Of a stretch of 64,000 nt of DNA, positions 35,455 to 45,295 are shown one piece after another. The notes under the pieces were generated by a model, which saw only the letters and a program-made list of their open reading frames with translations, ran no database searches and had not been told where the DNA came from. The translations under genes were made by a program, and so were the position numbers. Source of the DNA: Flavobacterium johnsoniae (GTDB lineage Bacteria > Bacteroidota > Bacteroidia > Flavobacteriales > Flavobacteriaceae); NCBI RefSeq assembly GCF_001879205.1, contig NZ_MLFK01000001.1, forward strand, positions 186,001 to 250,000, written 5' to 3'. Position 1 is the stretch's first letter. Each line of letters begins with the position of its first letter.

Positions 35455-36792
35455 TTAGAAATCTCTGTCTACATCAAAAGCTTCTAAATATTCTGCTACT
35501 CTTTTTACAAAACTTCCTCCTAATGCACCATCTACAACTCTGTGATCATAAGAGTGAGACAAGAACATTTTTTGACGGATTCCGATGAAATCACCTTCCG
35601 GAGTTTCAATTACAGCAGGCACCTTACGAATCGCTCCAAGTGCTAAAATTCCAACTTGAGGCTGATTGATAATTGGTGTTCCAAAAACGCTTCCAAAAGT
35701 TCCCACATTCGTAACTGTATAAGTTCCGCCTTGTGTATCGTCTGGTTTCAATTTTCCTGCTTTAGCACGGTTTCCTAAATCGTTCACCGCTTTTGCCATT
35801 CCAACCAGGTTTAACTGATCTGCATTTTTAATTACAGGAACAATTAAATTTCCGTTTGGTAATGCAGCCGCCATTCCTAAGTTGATATTCTTCTTTTTAA
35901 TGATATAATCACCATCAACAGAGATATTCATTCCCGGGAAATCTTTTAAAGCTTTTGCAACTGCCTCCATCATAATTGGTGTAAAAGTCAGCTTCTCGCC
36001 TTCTCTTTTTTCAAAAGCCGTTTTAACTTTATCTCTCCATTTTACAATGTTTGTTACATCAACTTCAATAAACGATTGTACGTGAGCCGAAGTCTGTACA
36101 GAAGCTGTCATATAACCTGAAATCAGCTTACGCATTCTGTCCATTTCAATAATTTCATCACCACCATTTACAGAAACAGGAACTGCCTGCTGGCTTTTTT
36201 GAACCACTGGCTCTACCTTTGGAGCCTGAACTACAGCTTTTGGAGTTTCTTGAACTGCTTTTGATGCTTGAACAACACCAGATTTGCGGTCTTCAATATA
36301 TTTTAAGATATCGTCTTTTGTTACTCGGCCGTCTTTTCCTGAACCCTGAATATTATCTAGTTCAGCTACAGAAACACCTTCTTCTTTTGCAATATTTTTT
36401 ACTAAAGGAGAAAAGAATTTATCAGATCCTGCAAAATCCTGAGGAGCCAAAATATCTTCTTTTACGGTTTCTATTGTCTGCTCGATTACGGCAGCTTCTG
36501 CAGGTGCTTCAGCTTCTACAGCCTGACTTGCATCTGCCTGGGGCGCATCACCTTCTGTTTCGATAATTGCAATAGTCTGCCCAACCTGAACTAAATCATC
36601 TTTGCCAAATAATTGCTCAACTAAAATTCCTGATACTTCGCTAGGCACTTCACTATCAACTTTATCAGTTGCGATTTCGAGTACAGCTTCATCAGCTTCA
36701 ATTTTGTCTCCAACTTCTTTCAACCAGTTTGTAATGGTTGCTTCAGCGACGCTCTCTCCCATTTTAGGAAGCTTTAATTCAAATCTTGCCAT
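35455..36792 (-). CDS. Dihydrolipoamide acyltransferase (E2) of a 2-oxoacid dehydrogenase
   Basis: A 445-residue E2 subunit. It has one lipoyl domain at residues 1-75 (lipoylated Lys44 in EIATDKVDSEVPSE), an Ala/Glu/Pro-rich linker, an E3-binding domain (about 130-165, ELDNIQGSGKDGRVTKDDIL) and a catalytic domain ending in SHSYDHRVVDGALGG with the active-site His. E1/E3 partners are not in this window. Branched-chain, pyruvate or oxoglutarate complexes are all possible; the single lipoyl domain and sequence style favour a branched-chain-type E2. Confidence 0.92.
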   Translation of the reverse strand: MARFELKLPKMGESVAEATITNWLKEVGDKIEADEAVLEIATDKVDSEVPSEVSGILVEQLFGKDDLVQVGQTIAIIETEGDAPQADASQAVEAEAPAEAAVIEQTIETVKEDILAPQDFAGSDKFFSPLVKNIAKEEGVSVAELDNIQGSGKDGRVTKDDILKYIEDRKSGVVQASKAVQETPKAVVQAPKVEPVVQKSQQAVPVSVNGGDEIIEMDRMRKLISGYMTASVQTSAHVQSFIEVDVTNIVKWRDKVKTAFEKREGEKLTFTPIMMEAVAKALKDFPGMNISVDGDYIIKKKNINLGMAAALPNGNLIVPVIKNADQLNLVGMAKAVNDLGNRAKAGKLKPDDTQGGTYTVTNVGTFGSVFGTPIINQPQVGILALGAIRKVPAVIETPEGDFIGIRQKMFLSHSYDHRVVDGALGGSFVKRVAEYLEAFDVDRDF

Positions 36793-36876
36793 ATTGTTAT
36801 TCTAAAGGGTGATTTTGATTTTCAGATTGCGAAATTACTGAAATTTTTAAATATAAATTACACTTAATATAATTTT

Positions 36877-38040
36877 TTACTCAATTTTCACGATTTGCCC
36901 CCTGTCATTTCTTGAATTACTTCCAATAATAAAATTGGTGTTTTTGGGGAAAATCTTAAAAGTAATGTTCTTATCTTTAAGAGTTTCTATGATATTGATA
37001 CATTTTTTGAATGAAACATACTGATTATCCAAAATTATCTCTGTCTTTTTACCCTTTAAAATCAGGCACGAATTTACCATTTTTTCTTTTTTGAATTCTA
37101 AAAAACTAACTTTATTTTCTAAAATCGAAGCCAATTTTTCCGACAAATTCTCATTTTTGGAGTAAAAAAAATAACTTTCCGGCAATGGTTTCTCTTTTGG
37201 TTTTCCCTGAAACATTTTCACAAAAGAAAAAAACCAGGTTCCTGCCTGAATAAAAAAACTAAAAAACCATGATTTCCTGAAATGTTTTTGGTAGAAAAAA
37301 TTCATTGCATCCTGAAATCTTTTCATATATAGTTGATCCTTAACCGTACTTTCTCCTTTGTAATGCAAAACAGTGGTTTCGTGAAAATAATAGTTCTCTT
37401 TTTGCAGCAACAGTGCACGATAAGATAAATCAATATCATCTGCATACATAAAACAGTTTTCATCAAAACCATTTAATGTTTGATACAAATCTTTTTTCAA
37501 AAACATAAATGCCCCCACCAGAATCTCTACTTCACCAGTTTGGTTTTCATTTAAATGCTGAGCATAATACCGGTTAAAAAGTCTGGATTTTGGAAATACT
37601 TTGTACAACCCGAAGATTTTGGTAAAAGCAACCCAGGGCGTTGGAATGCCTCGTTTACTCTCGGGAAGAAAATTCCCTGTTCCGTCAATTAATTTACAGC
37701 CAATGATTCCAAGATCCTGTTTTCCTTCGGCGAAAGCCAAAATCTTTGTAAAAGTATCGTGGGCAACAATTGTATCAGGATTTAAAATGCAGATATATTT
37801 TCCATTTGCTTGTTGAACGCCGATATTATTTCCTTTTGGGAAGCCAAAATTATTTGGATTTTGAATGAGTTTTACTTCTGGAAATCTAGTTTTCATCATC
37901 AGACAACTGTCGTCAGACGAATTATTATCAATCACAATAATTTCGGCATCAAGCCCAACAATTGCTTCCTGAACACTTAAAACGCATTGTTCCAGAAAGT
38001 AACGCACATTATAATTAAGGATGACAATCGATAATTGCAT
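36877..38040 (-). CDS. Glycosyltransferase family 2
   Basis: A 387-residue GT-A glycosyltransferase of the rhamnosyltransferase style: start SIVILNYNVRYFLEQCVLSV, nucleotide-binding VIDNNSSDDSC, DXD-like LNPDTIV and the acceptor-side loop FMYADDIDLSYR. An aromatic, hydrophobic helix (about residues 255-275, WFFSFFIQAGTWFF) anchors it to the membrane face. It lies beside an outer-membrane protein gene rather than in a visible capsule cluster, so the acceptor is unknown. Confidence 0.9.
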   Translation of the reverse strand: MQLSIVILNYNVRYFLEQCVLSVQEAIVGLDAEIIVIDNNSSDDSCLMMKTRFPEVKLIQNPNNFGFPKGNNIGVQQANGKYICILNPDTIVAHDTFTKILAFAEGKQDLGIIGCKLIDGTGNFLPESKRGIPTPWVAFTKIFGLYKVFPKSRLFNRYYAQHLNENQTGEVEILVGAFMFLKKDLYQTLNGFDENCFMYADDIDLSYRALLLQKENYYFHETTVLHYKGESTVKDQLYMKRFQDAMNFFYQKHFRKSWFFSFFIQAGTWFFSFVKMFQGKPKEKPLPESYFFYSKNENLSEKLASILENKVSFLEFKKEKMVNSCLILKGKKTEIILDNQYVSFKKCINIIETLKDKNITFKIFPKNTNFIIGSNSRNDRGQIVKIE

Positions 38041-38070
38041 GAAAAAATTGGAAATTGATTTTTGGGGAAG

Positions 38071-39249
38071 TTAGAAATTTTCGGCCAAACCTAACCGCAA
38101 AGACCAGTCGTTTTTACTAATTCCGTAATCGAGAACAAGATTACTGTTATTTTTTTTATTCCATTTAATGCGCAATCCTGTTCCAATGGCTGGATTCCAT
38201 CTTTTAAAATCATAAGTATCCAGCTTTGAAACCGAAGAAATATTGCTGAAAAATACTGCGCCCCAGAATCCGTTTTTTGAAATATCGGTTCGATATTCGG
38301 CTTCAAAATAAATAAGCGCATTACTGCGGAATCTGTTTCGGGTAAAACCTCGTCCGGTTTTTCCGTCGCGGTCCCAGCCAATACTCGGCAGGTCTAAGTA
38401 ATGAGGTTTTCCTCCAAAAGTAGACCAATAAAAAGCTCTGTAGGCCAAAACCCGATGTTTGTATTTATGGAAAGAATGGTATTTTCGGGCATCAAAATAA
38501 ATAGAATTCCATTTTCTGCCATCAACACCACTGGTATTTATACGATAATCTGCTTCGACATATAAACCTTGTTCTGGATTTACGTTGTTTTCCCTCGAAT
38601 CATAAAGCCCCTGAATGGCAACCCCAAAAGAAGTTTCGTCTGAAAAATCTCCATTCATATATTTAAAATAATCTGTTTCGTCATCAATATAGGAGTCTTC
38701 AGAAATATTTTGATAATTATCAAACAACAACCCTAATCCCATTCTGTAATTGCCTATTATTTTTCGGGTGGCAAATTGGTAAAAACGCCATTGCTGATAA
38801 TCTAAAGTCGACATTTTATCTGTATTATGACCACCCAGCCCGTAAGTATCCTGAGGATAAATCATATAACGATAATCGCCGATAAGATTCCAGTGATTGT
38901 CTTTTGTATAAATATAGGATTGAATTGGAAAAACATACTGCTTGGTAAAACTAAAATAGGGCGAAAAGGTAATCTGAGACATTTTTGTCGAATTCGTATC
39001 GCCAAGATAAAAAGAGGTTAAAAATGAAACTACCAAACCCGCATTTTTATTAGCATCTATAGGAACCGGAAGTAAAGAAAATGCAATTTTTTTATCCTGA
39101 TTTTTTCTTAAAGTGTCGTTTTTATGAAAAAGTTTAATCAAAACATCCAGAATATCTCTTTTATTAGTTGAAACAGAATCGTTCTGGCAATAGCTGATGT
39201 GCACTAGAAAAAAGAAAAATAAAATATATCGAAATTTTACATTTTTCAT
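38071..39249 (-). CDS. BamA/TamA-type outer-membrane protein (surface antigen D15 family)
   Basis: A 392-residue protein with an N-terminal signal (ILFFFFLVHISYCQN) and a beta-barrel pattern ending in GLAENF. The conserved FRGN-type block is RGFTRNRFRSNALIYFEAEYR, and GYDSRENNVNP-like strands (LYDSRENNVNPEQGLYVEAD) are family-typical. It has no POTRA repeats ahead of the barrel, so it is a short D15-type protein of the sort common in Bacteroidota. It may assemble or export lipids or proteins; the role is unknown. Confidence 0.86.
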   Translation of the reverse strand: MKNVKFRYILFFFFLVHISYCQNDSVSTNKRDILDVLIKLFHKNDTLRKNQDKKIAFSLLPVPIDANKNAGLVVSFLTSFYLGDTNSTKMSQITFSPYFSFTKQYVFPIQSYIYTKDNHWNLIGDYRYMIYPQDTYGLGGHNTDKMSTLDYQQWRFYQFATRKIIGNYRMGLGLLFDNYQNISEDSYIDDETDYFKYMNGDFSDETSFGVAIQGLYDSRENNVNPEQGLYVEADYRINTSGVDGRKWNSIYFDARKYHSFHKYKHRVLAYRAFYWSTFGGKPHYLDLPSIGWDRDGKTGRGFTRNRFRSNALIYFEAEYRTDISKNGFWGAVFFSNISSVSKLDTYDFKRWNPAIGTGLRIKWNKKNNSNLVLDYGISKNDWSLRLGLAENF

Positions 39250-39336
39250 AACATAAGCTTTTCAGAAACAACTTCTTACAAATTTAAAATTTTATTCAGA
39301 ATAGACGTTCTTTTAAATTAATAAAAAAGAAAAATC

Positions 39337-39344
39337 TATCTTTG
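39337..39344 (+). promoter_or_regulatory. -7 box upstream of the 39368 gene
   Basis: TATCTTTG, full match to TAnnTTTG. Transcription would start within a few bases, which argues that the ATG at 39368 is used rather than the TTG at 39347. Confidence 0.5.
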
Positions 39345-39367
39345 AATTGAACAAAACTTCCTTTTCA

Positions 39368-39949
39368 ATGAAAGCAGCCTCATTCTCTTTAATTGGTTTT
39401 CTTATTTTTCTGTTTGCGTCGTTAAGCTTCGCTTCTGCAGAGCAACTTTTAAATGCAAATATTGATCTTGTAAAAATTTCTACCTGGTATATTGCCGGTC
39501 CAGCCAACGAAAACAAGGAAACGATTAATTTAATTCGAAAGGAAAAAGGTGTAATAAAAATTACTGCTAAAGATAATCCGACTGGAGAAATCGAACTGAA
39601 TGTCATGGTTAAAGAATCAGATTCTAATGATGGCAAACCAGTAAATTTATCCAAATATTCAAAATACCTCAGCATTACCTACAAATCATCGCATCTTATA
39701 AAATTACAGGCACGAGAAGGAAACGCAGACGGAACAGGATGTGTTCACGGCGGTTCGCATCCAAGAGTTGATTTACCTGTTTCGGCTAAAAAATTCTCAA
39801 CAATAAAAATTCCATGGACAGCTTTCAAACAAGATGGAAATCCAAACGGAAAAACACTAAACATCCATAATCTCTGCAAGTTTAATTTCGTGAATTACAA
39901 TCCGGTTTCAGGAGCTTTTTTGGAAATAAAATCTGTTGTTATTGAATAG
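39368..39949 (+). CDS. Secreted protein of unknown function
   Basis: A 193-residue protein from the ATG at 39368, with a signal peptide ending at SFASAEQ. An upstream in-frame TTG (39347) overlaps the -7 box and is less likely. The mature part contains a beta-rich stretch (TWYIAGPANENKETINL...) and a Cys/Gly region GCVHGGSHPRVD; the SVVIE end resembles carbohydrate-binding or jelly-roll modules. I do not recognise the family. Confidence 0.7.
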   Translation: MKAASFSLIGFLIFLFASLSFASAEQLLNANIDLVKISTWYIAGPANENKETINLIRKEKGVIKITAKDNPTGEIELNVMVKESDSNDGKPVNLSKYSKYLSITYKSSHLIKLQAREGNADGTGCVHGGSHPRVDLPVSAKKFSTIKIPWTAFKQDGNPNGKTLNIHNLCKFNFVNYNPVSGAFLEIKSVVIE

Positions 39950-39954
39950 TGATC

Positions 39955-40025
39955 AGTCACAGTCTTCAGTCGCAGTTACAGTTTACTGTTACAACCTGCA
40001 GTGCATTTAACTGAAAACTGCAGCT
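39955..40025. repeat. 'CAGTCTTCAGTCGCAG' / 'ACTGAAAACTG' repeat cluster
   Basis: CAGTCACAGTCTTCAGTCGC followed by GTTACAGTTTACTG on the left and ACTGAAAACTGCAGCTGAAA on the right form a degenerate inverted set between two convergent genes. The same wording recurs at 47820-47860, 48284-48387 and 56100-56150. Confidence 0.7.
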
Positions 40026-40039
40026 GAAAATTGAGACTA

Positions 40040-41227
40040 TTATAAATGCAATTGAATTTTAAATCTGTTAAAAATTTTCATGACATACAGCATGATGATC
40101 GAGAATACTAATGCCCAGAGAATTCCAGGAACGCCTTCTCTAAAATATCCCGGAATGATATGAATATTAAAAGCTTTACAGAAATAGTAAATAACGCCCG
40201 GCAAAATATAAATCAAAAGCGGATTCGCCGCTGCAGGCATAAAAAAATCACTCCATTTGGTTTGTTTTTTAACTTCCATCAGCCAATACAAAAAGTAAAA
40301 TAGAACTGTACAAATTCCGGCTGATAACATTGTCCAGGATGGAGTTCCATGTATTTTTGAAATTCCGAAATAGGGACGAAGAAAAAATCCAACGGCAAAA
40401 AACAAAACGATAAATCCTATTACCGGCCAATTGATTTTATTTTCGATTTTTCGATCAAAAAACAATAAAGAAATTATAATTCCGGAAGCAACTAATGACG
40501 CATGAGTTAAATGCCCTGCAATAAAACCTAACCATTCCGGCAAAACCAAACCTTCTGTTAAATTAGCTGTATTTGCAATTACACAAACTACAAGAAAAGC
40601 GATCATTGCCCATAATCTTCCCGAAACCAGCCAGTAATAAATTACAGAAATAAGATAAGCCCAGCCAATTAAACCCAGAATTCCCCACCATTTTGGCGTG
40701 ATTCCTATTTCGCCGGTTTCTTCCTGAACGTATAAAAAATAAAGCGCTATTAAAACCAGCATACCGCCATATTGAAGTATGTATTTTAATAAAACTGAAA
40801 AGTCTTTCGGATATTTATTCCAGATAGGAATGGGCATGGAGTAAGCCAAAAGTCCCCAAAAAGCAGGAGCAATTATCATTTTTGAAGCATCGTAACCGTA
40901 TTCGGCGTTTACCATATAAACTCCAATTATTATTAAGGCCAACGCACGTTTTAAGGTATGTGTCCAGATTACTTTTGGAGTGTCGCCTTTTATTAATCTG
41001 GCATTAAAAGCAAACGGAACTGACATTCCAACTATAAACAAAAAAGCAGGAAAAACTAAATCTACAAAGGTCATAGCATCAGCATCTGCAGGCATGTGTT
41101 TCATCCACTGGGGCACATTTTGGATACTTGCCAATTCATTTACAAATATCATTACAAAAATGGTAATTCCGCGTAAAGCGTCAATCGAAATAATCCTTTG
41201 ATTATATAAATTCTCTTTAATTTTCAT
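40040..41227 (-). CDS. NagX/HGSNAT-like multi-pass acyltransferase homologue (paralogue 2)
   Basis: A 395-residue, roughly 11-helix membrane protein. It starts QRIISIDALRGITIFVMIFVN and has FVDLVFPAFLFIVGMSVPFA, the DUF5009/NagX signature shared with the gene at 26192. The His that follows the signature there is not matched exactly. The two paralogues share layout but not close sequence, so they probably act on different acceptors. It is convergent with the secreted protein gene. Confidence 0.83.
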   Translation of the reverse strand: MKIKENLYNQRIISIDALRGITIFVMIFVNELASIQNVPQWMKHMPADADAMTFVDLVFPAFLFIVGMSVPFAFNARLIKGDTPKVIWTHTLKRALALIIIGVYMVNAEYGYDASKMIIAPAFWGLLAYSMPIPIWNKYPKDFSVLLKYILQYGGMLVLIALYFLYVQEETGEIGITPKWWGILGLIGWAYLISVIYYWLVSGRLWAMIAFLVVCVIANTANLTEGLVLPEWLGFIAGHLTHASLVASGIIISLLFFDRKIENKINWPVIGFIVLFFAVGFFLRPYFGISKIHGTPSWTMLSAGICTVLFYFLYWLMEVKKQTKWSDFFMPAAANPLLIYILPGVIYYFCKAFNIHIIPGYFREGVPGILWALVFSIIMLYVMKIFNRFKIQLHL

Positions 41228-41342
41228 AAAATATTACTTTTTTATCAAATATAACATAATTATAAAAAGCTGGTTACATTGTTACATTTTTTTATTTTGA
41301 AGTAATCTTTTACCACGTTAAATAAAAACAAGATCAATTCTT

Positions 41343-41350
41343 TACTTTTG
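41343..41350 (+). promoter_or_regulatory. -7 box of the CpsB-like phosphatase gene
   Basis: TACTTTTG, full match to TAnnTTTG, 5 bp before the ATG at 41356. The very short gap suggests a leaderless or nearly leaderless transcript, or that a later start is used. Confidence 0.4.
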
Positions 41351-41355
41351 CACGC

Positions 41356-42090
41356 ATGTTATCATTCTTTAAATCAAAACCATTTTTAAAAGATCTTTTG
41401 GCGGGGGATTATGTCGATATTCATTCGCATTTGCTTCCCGGAATTGACGATGGCGCCAAGACCATTAAAAAAACAGCAAAATTAGCAAAGGAGTTTCAGG
41501 ACTTGGGAATTTCCCAGTTTGTTACCACGCCGCATATCAGTCATTATGTCTGGAACAATTCTGAGCAGGATATTTTGAGTAAATTAAGTGAAACACAGTT
41601 TTTATTGAAAGAAGAAAACATCAATCTTCCGTTTAAAGCTGCTGCCGAATATTTTATAGATGACTGGTTTGAAAATCATCTAAAAACCAAAAATCTTTTA
41701 ACCTTAAAGGACAATTATATTTTAGTTGAAATCTCTTATTTAAGTCCTCCATTCAATTTATATAAAATCATTTTTGATATACAACTTGCCGGCTATATTC
41801 CTGTTTTGGCGCATCCGGAGAGGTATTTGTATTTTCACAAAAATTTTACTGAATACGAAAAATTAAAAAAAGCAGGCTGTTTATTTCAACTCAATTTATT
41901 AGCCGTGGTTGGGTACTATGGAGGCGAAATCTCTAAAACTGCCGAACTTTTACTAAAAAAGGGAATGTATGATTTTACCGGAACGGATGTCCATCATAAC
42001 AACCACATTGAATCTTTACATCAAAAAATTAAAATAGACGAAACTAATTTAAAAGAAGTTATTGCCAACAATCAGTTTTTTAAATTTTAA
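41356..42090 (+). CDS. CpsB/YwqE-like tyrosine-protein phosphatase (PHP family)
   Basis: A 244-residue PHP-fold protein. Metal-binding motifs are YVDIHSHLLPGIDDGAKT, TTPHISHYVW, the Glu in AAAEYFID, VLAHPERY and FTGTDVHHNNH. This is the manganese-dependent phosphatase type that controls capsule chain length by acting on the Wzc/CpsD kinase. It ends 3 bp from the stop of a convergent initiating sugar transferase gene, consistent with capsule or exopolysaccharide control, although no Wzc gene is visible here. Confidence 0.9.
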   Translation: MLSFFKSKPFLKDLLAGDYVDIHSHLLPGIDDGAKTIKKTAKLAKEFQDLGISQFVTTPHISHYVWNNSEQDILSKLSETQFLLKEENINLPFKAAAEYFIDDWFENHLKTKNLLTLKDNYILVEISYLSPPFNLYKIIFDIQLAGYIPVLAHPERYLYFHKNFTEYEKLKKAGCLFQLNLLAVVGYYGGEISKTAELLLKKGMYDFTGTDVHHNNHIESLHQKIKIDETNLKEVIANNQFFKF

Positions 42091-42093
42091 AAC

Positions 42094-43506
42094 CTAATAG
42101 GCATTTTCTTCGCCTTTAAGTATGTTAATTACTGTTCGTACAATTATTTTAATATCAAGAAGTAAACTCCAGTTTTCGATATACCAAATATCATACTCTA
42201 CTCTATTTTCCATATCTATAAGTTCTTTTGTTTCGCCGCGATAACCATTTACTTGTGCCCAGCCGGTTATTCCGGGTTTTGCAAATTGACGCACTAAGTA
42301 GTTATTAATCAATTCGCTGTATTCTTTTGCCAGATTTACCATGTGAGGTCTTGGCCCAACAACCGACATATCCCCCCAGAAAACATTAAAAAATTGAGGC
42401 AGTTCGTCTATACTCGTTTTGCGCATAAAAGCGCCAAACTTGGTGATACGGCTATCTCCTTTTCCGGCTTGTTTGTTATCTGCGAGATCATTAATGTGCA
42501 TACTTCTAAATTTCAGACACATAAAAGGCCTGTTGTCACGTCCTGCCCGTTTTTGTTTAAAGAAAACCGGACCAGGCGATTCTACTTTAATAAGCAGCAT
42601 AACAATTGGAAACAGCCACGGGAAAATCAATAAAATTACGAGAGCCGAAAAGCAGACATCAAATGCTTTTTTGATCAGTTTGTTTACAGCAAATTCTAAT
42701 GGCTCGCGGCGAAGCATTAATACCGGAGTATTTTCATAAAAAGTAATTTCGACTTTACTTGATTTTGTATACAGTTGAAAATCGGGAATAAATTTTATCC
42801 TAACCATATTTTGATCGCAAATTTTCACGAGTTTATTTATAATTTGGATATTATCTATGTGCAGGGCAACATACATTTCATCGACTTCTTGCTTTATAAT
42901 AAAATCCTCAATTTCATCAAAGCCCCCCAGAATCTGATCTGAAAAAACAGAATCCCCTTTTTCATCAAAAAAACCTAAAAATTTATACCCGTAAGTCAAA
43001 TCTTTGGCCAGAATCTTTCGCATTCTTTCGCCCGTTTCATTGGCTCCCACGATAATTATTTTTCTAAAATTATAGCCTTTTGACCTGATTTCTTTTAGAA
43101 GTTTCATTGATATATAACGTGAAATCAACAATATAACAAAGAAGAAAAAGTAAAAATACAGCAAGCGAAGCCTTGAAATATCTGCGAATTTTAAATAAAC
43201 AACAAAAATAGAAACCAAAGAAGCATGTATAAGAAGTTTTCTAATGGTTCGTGCCAATATCGACTCTATACGTTCTATTCTAATCATTCGGTAAGAATCC
43301 TTATTTAAAAGCAAACCTACCCAAATTAAATTGGCCAGCAGCGAAACTGTTTTTTCTTCTTTTATCAAAAGCTCGTCTAAACTTCCAAATCTGGCCAAAG
43401 CCGAAAGAACTATCGCAGTATTTAACAAAATCACATCCCAGCAAACAAATAACAGCTTGAAATAACGGGACATTCTAAAACGTGATAACTCTTCTAAAAT
43501 TTTCAT
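42094..43506 (-). CDS. Initiating undecaprenyl-phosphate sugar transferase (WcaJ/WbaP type)
   Basis: A 470-residue polyprenyl glycosylphosphotransferase. The N-terminal half has four or five membrane helices and a CoA-binding-like Rossmann region (IIVGANETGERM). The catalytic C-terminal domain begins KAFDVCFSALVILLIFPWL and contains CLKFRSMHIND, DELPQFFNVFWGDMSVVGPRP and KPGITGWAQVNGYRG. It transfers a sugar-1-phosphate to undecaprenyl phosphate to start a repeat unit. It faces the CpsB-like phosphatase gene. Confidence 0.92.
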   Translation of the reverse strand: MKILEELSRFRMSRYFKLLFVCWDVILLNTAIVLSALARFGSLDELLIKEEKTVSLLANLIWVGLLLNKDSYRMIRIERIESILARTIRKLLIHASLVSIFVVYLKFADISRLRLLYFYFFFFVILLISRYISMKLLKEIRSKGYNFRKIIIVGANETGERMRKILAKDLTYGYKFLGFFDEKGDSVFSDQILGGFDEIEDFIIKQEVDEMYVALHIDNIQIINKLVKICDQNMVRIKFIPDFQLYTKSSKVEITFYENTPVLMLRREPLEFAVNKLIKKAFDVCFSALVILLIFPWLFPIVMLLIKVESPGPVFFKQKRAGRDNRPFMCLKFRSMHINDLADNKQAGKGDSRITKFGAFMRKTSIDELPQFFNVFWGDMSVVGPRPHMVNLAKEYSELINNYLVRQFAKPGITGWAQVNGYRGETKELIDMENRVEYDIWYIENWSLLLDIKIIVRTVINILKGEENAY

Positions 43507-43632
43507 ATTTGAGGTTCAACTTAAATCTTAAACTTGCGGCTGCAAATTAACATTTTAATTATATTAAAAATCTTATTTTTTCTATTCTTTTAAAATTTAC
43601 TTTTACCTTAACTAAAATTTAAAGTTGAACAA

Positions 43633-44601
43633 ATGCTGCGGATCCTATTATTTTTTCTTTTATCCATCCTTTCTACCCAGGCACAAATTTCTGGCTGTAC
43701 AGATCCGCTTTCTAAAAACTACAATCCAAATGCGGCACAAAACGACGGAAGCTGTGTTTATAAAAGCCTGAAAATAAAACCTGAATACTCGATAAAACTA
43801 AGTGATTCTATAAAAGAAACTTCAGGCTTAATCGCGTTTGATAATTTATTATGGACGCATAATGACGATCACGATAAAACTATTTACGGATTGGATTCAT
43901 TAGGAAAAATTAAAAAGAAAATTGTTCTTGATGAAGTTACAAATCACGATTGGGAAGAGATTTCACAAGATAGTTCTTTCCTATATATTGGAGATTTTGG
44001 CAATAATGCACACGGCAACAGAACAGATTTAAATATCTTAAAAATCGAAAAAAAGTCATTCCTGGAAGACAACCCTATTGTGGAGAAAATTTTATTTAAA
44101 TACTCTGATCAAGCCGATTTTTCGGCACAAAAACCCAATACAGCCAATTTTGACTGTGAGGCTTTTATTGTTTCCAGAGACAGCATTTATTTATTTACCA
44201 AGCAATGGAGATCATCTCAAACTAATATTTATGTTTTACCAAATCAACCCGGAAATCATATCGCTCAATTAAAAGGTACATTAGACACAAAAGGTTTGGT
44301 AACGGGTGCCTTCTATCTTGAAGAAAAGAAAATTGTTGTTCTTTGCGGTTATTCAAAAACCGGAAAAACATTTTTATATCTTTTATACGATTTTAAAAAC
44401 AATGATTTCTTATCAGGCAATAAACGAAAAATTGACCTTAAACTTCCTTTTCACCAAATAGAAGGGATCACCTCAAAAGATGGACTACATTATTTCATTA
44501 CCAATGAATCCTTAGTAAGAAAACCAATTTTGAATACGCCGCAGCAAATTCATTATTTAAATTTGAGTTTGATTTTAAGCCAATATCTTAATCGACAATA
44601 A
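43633..44601 (+). CDS. Exported protein with a GCTDP calcium-type motif and propeller-like body
   Basis: A 322-residue protein with a signal peptide ending at STQAQ. Just after it is GCTDPLSKNYNPNAAQNDGSC, the short Cys-flanked motif seen in many Bacteroidota secreted proteins. The rest has repeated strand patterns (IAFDNLLWTHNDDHDKTIYGLDS) like a beta-propeller or esterase-like beta structure. No catalytic residues are clear. Its last 14 bp overlap the stop of the convergent DUF4386 gene. Confidence 0.75.
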   Translation: MLRILLFFLLSILSTQAQISGCTDPLSKNYNPNAAQNDGSCVYKSLKIKPEYSIKLSDSIKETSGLIAFDNLLWTHNDDHDKTIYGLDSLGKIKKKIVLDEVTNHDWEEISQDSSFLYIGDFGNNAHGNRTDLNILKIEKKSFLEDNPIVEKILFKYSDQADFSAQKPNTANFDCEAFIVSRDSIYLFTKQWRSSQTNIYVLPNQPGNHIAQLKGTLDTKGLVTGAFYLEEKKIVVLCGYSKTGKTFLYLLYDFKNNDFLSGNKRKIDLKLPFHQIEGITSKDGLHYFITNESLVRKPILNTPQQIHYLNLSLILSQYLNRQ

Positions 44602-45277
44602 TATTTTTGTTTCTGGCTCCCATTATCAAAAGCCACAAGCAGGTTCCAATTTCGCCAAGGCTTGCAGGAAGCCGCACGTACGAAGATATTCCGAGTTGGG
44701 CATAATTTGAAAATAATGCATTTCCGAAGAAATTAATCAAATAACTAAAACATCCCAACATTAATAAAATGCCTAAGAATTTGGGAATTATTCCGGATTT
44801 AAAAACCAAATATCCAAAAGGGAACAACCAAAGCCCCCAGAAAACCTGAACAATTAAATTTCCGAAATCATATTGATTCAAATAAAACATTACATCGTCT
44901 TTGTGCTGTTCGCCGGAATTGATAATAGAAAGTGCCGCAAATTTATTCAGCATGTTTAGAAAAGAAATCGGCACGCTTACAATAGCCAGGACGACCATGT
45001 ATAGGGCATAGGTTTTTTGGAAAGATTTAAGCAGTTTGTATAAAACCAAAGGCAGAAACAAAAAGAAAGTATAACAAATTAAACCACCCACAATACCAAG
45101 CCTAAAAAGGAACTCAGCGTTTATGATATTAGTAAAAGTCGCTGATGGATTATCCCAAACAATTAATTTTGAAGGAACATATCCTAAACTAAAAATTCCG
45201 GTTATTACAACTACTAAATATAATAAACCAGCAAGTCTTCCTGTATTTCTAAACGAAATTTTTGATTCTTCAGTCAT
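44588..45277 (-). CDS. DUF4386 membrane protein
   Basis: A 229-residue protein with six or seven hydrophobic segments, matching DUF4386 (start RNTGRLAGLLYLVVVITGIFS, a central FLNMLNKFAALS loop and LWLFPFGYLVFKSG). Function unknown. It follows the DUF6326 gene by 18 bp on the same strand, so the two form an operon of small membrane proteins. Its 3' end overlaps the convergent exported-protein gene by 14 bp. Confidence 0.87.
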   Translation of the reverse strand: MTEESKISFRNTGRLAGLLYLVVVITGIFSLGYVPSKLIVWDNPSATFTNIINAEFLFRLGIVGGLICYTFFLFLPLVLYKLLKSFQKTYALYMVVLAIVSVPISFLNMLNKFAALSIINSGEQHKDDVMFYLNQYDFGNLIVQVFWGLWLFPFGYLVFKSGIIPKFLGILLMLGCFSYLINFFGNALFSNYAQLGISSYVRLPASLGEIGTCLWLLIMGARNKNIIVD

Positions 45278-45295
45278 GTTTTTTTATCTTTTAAT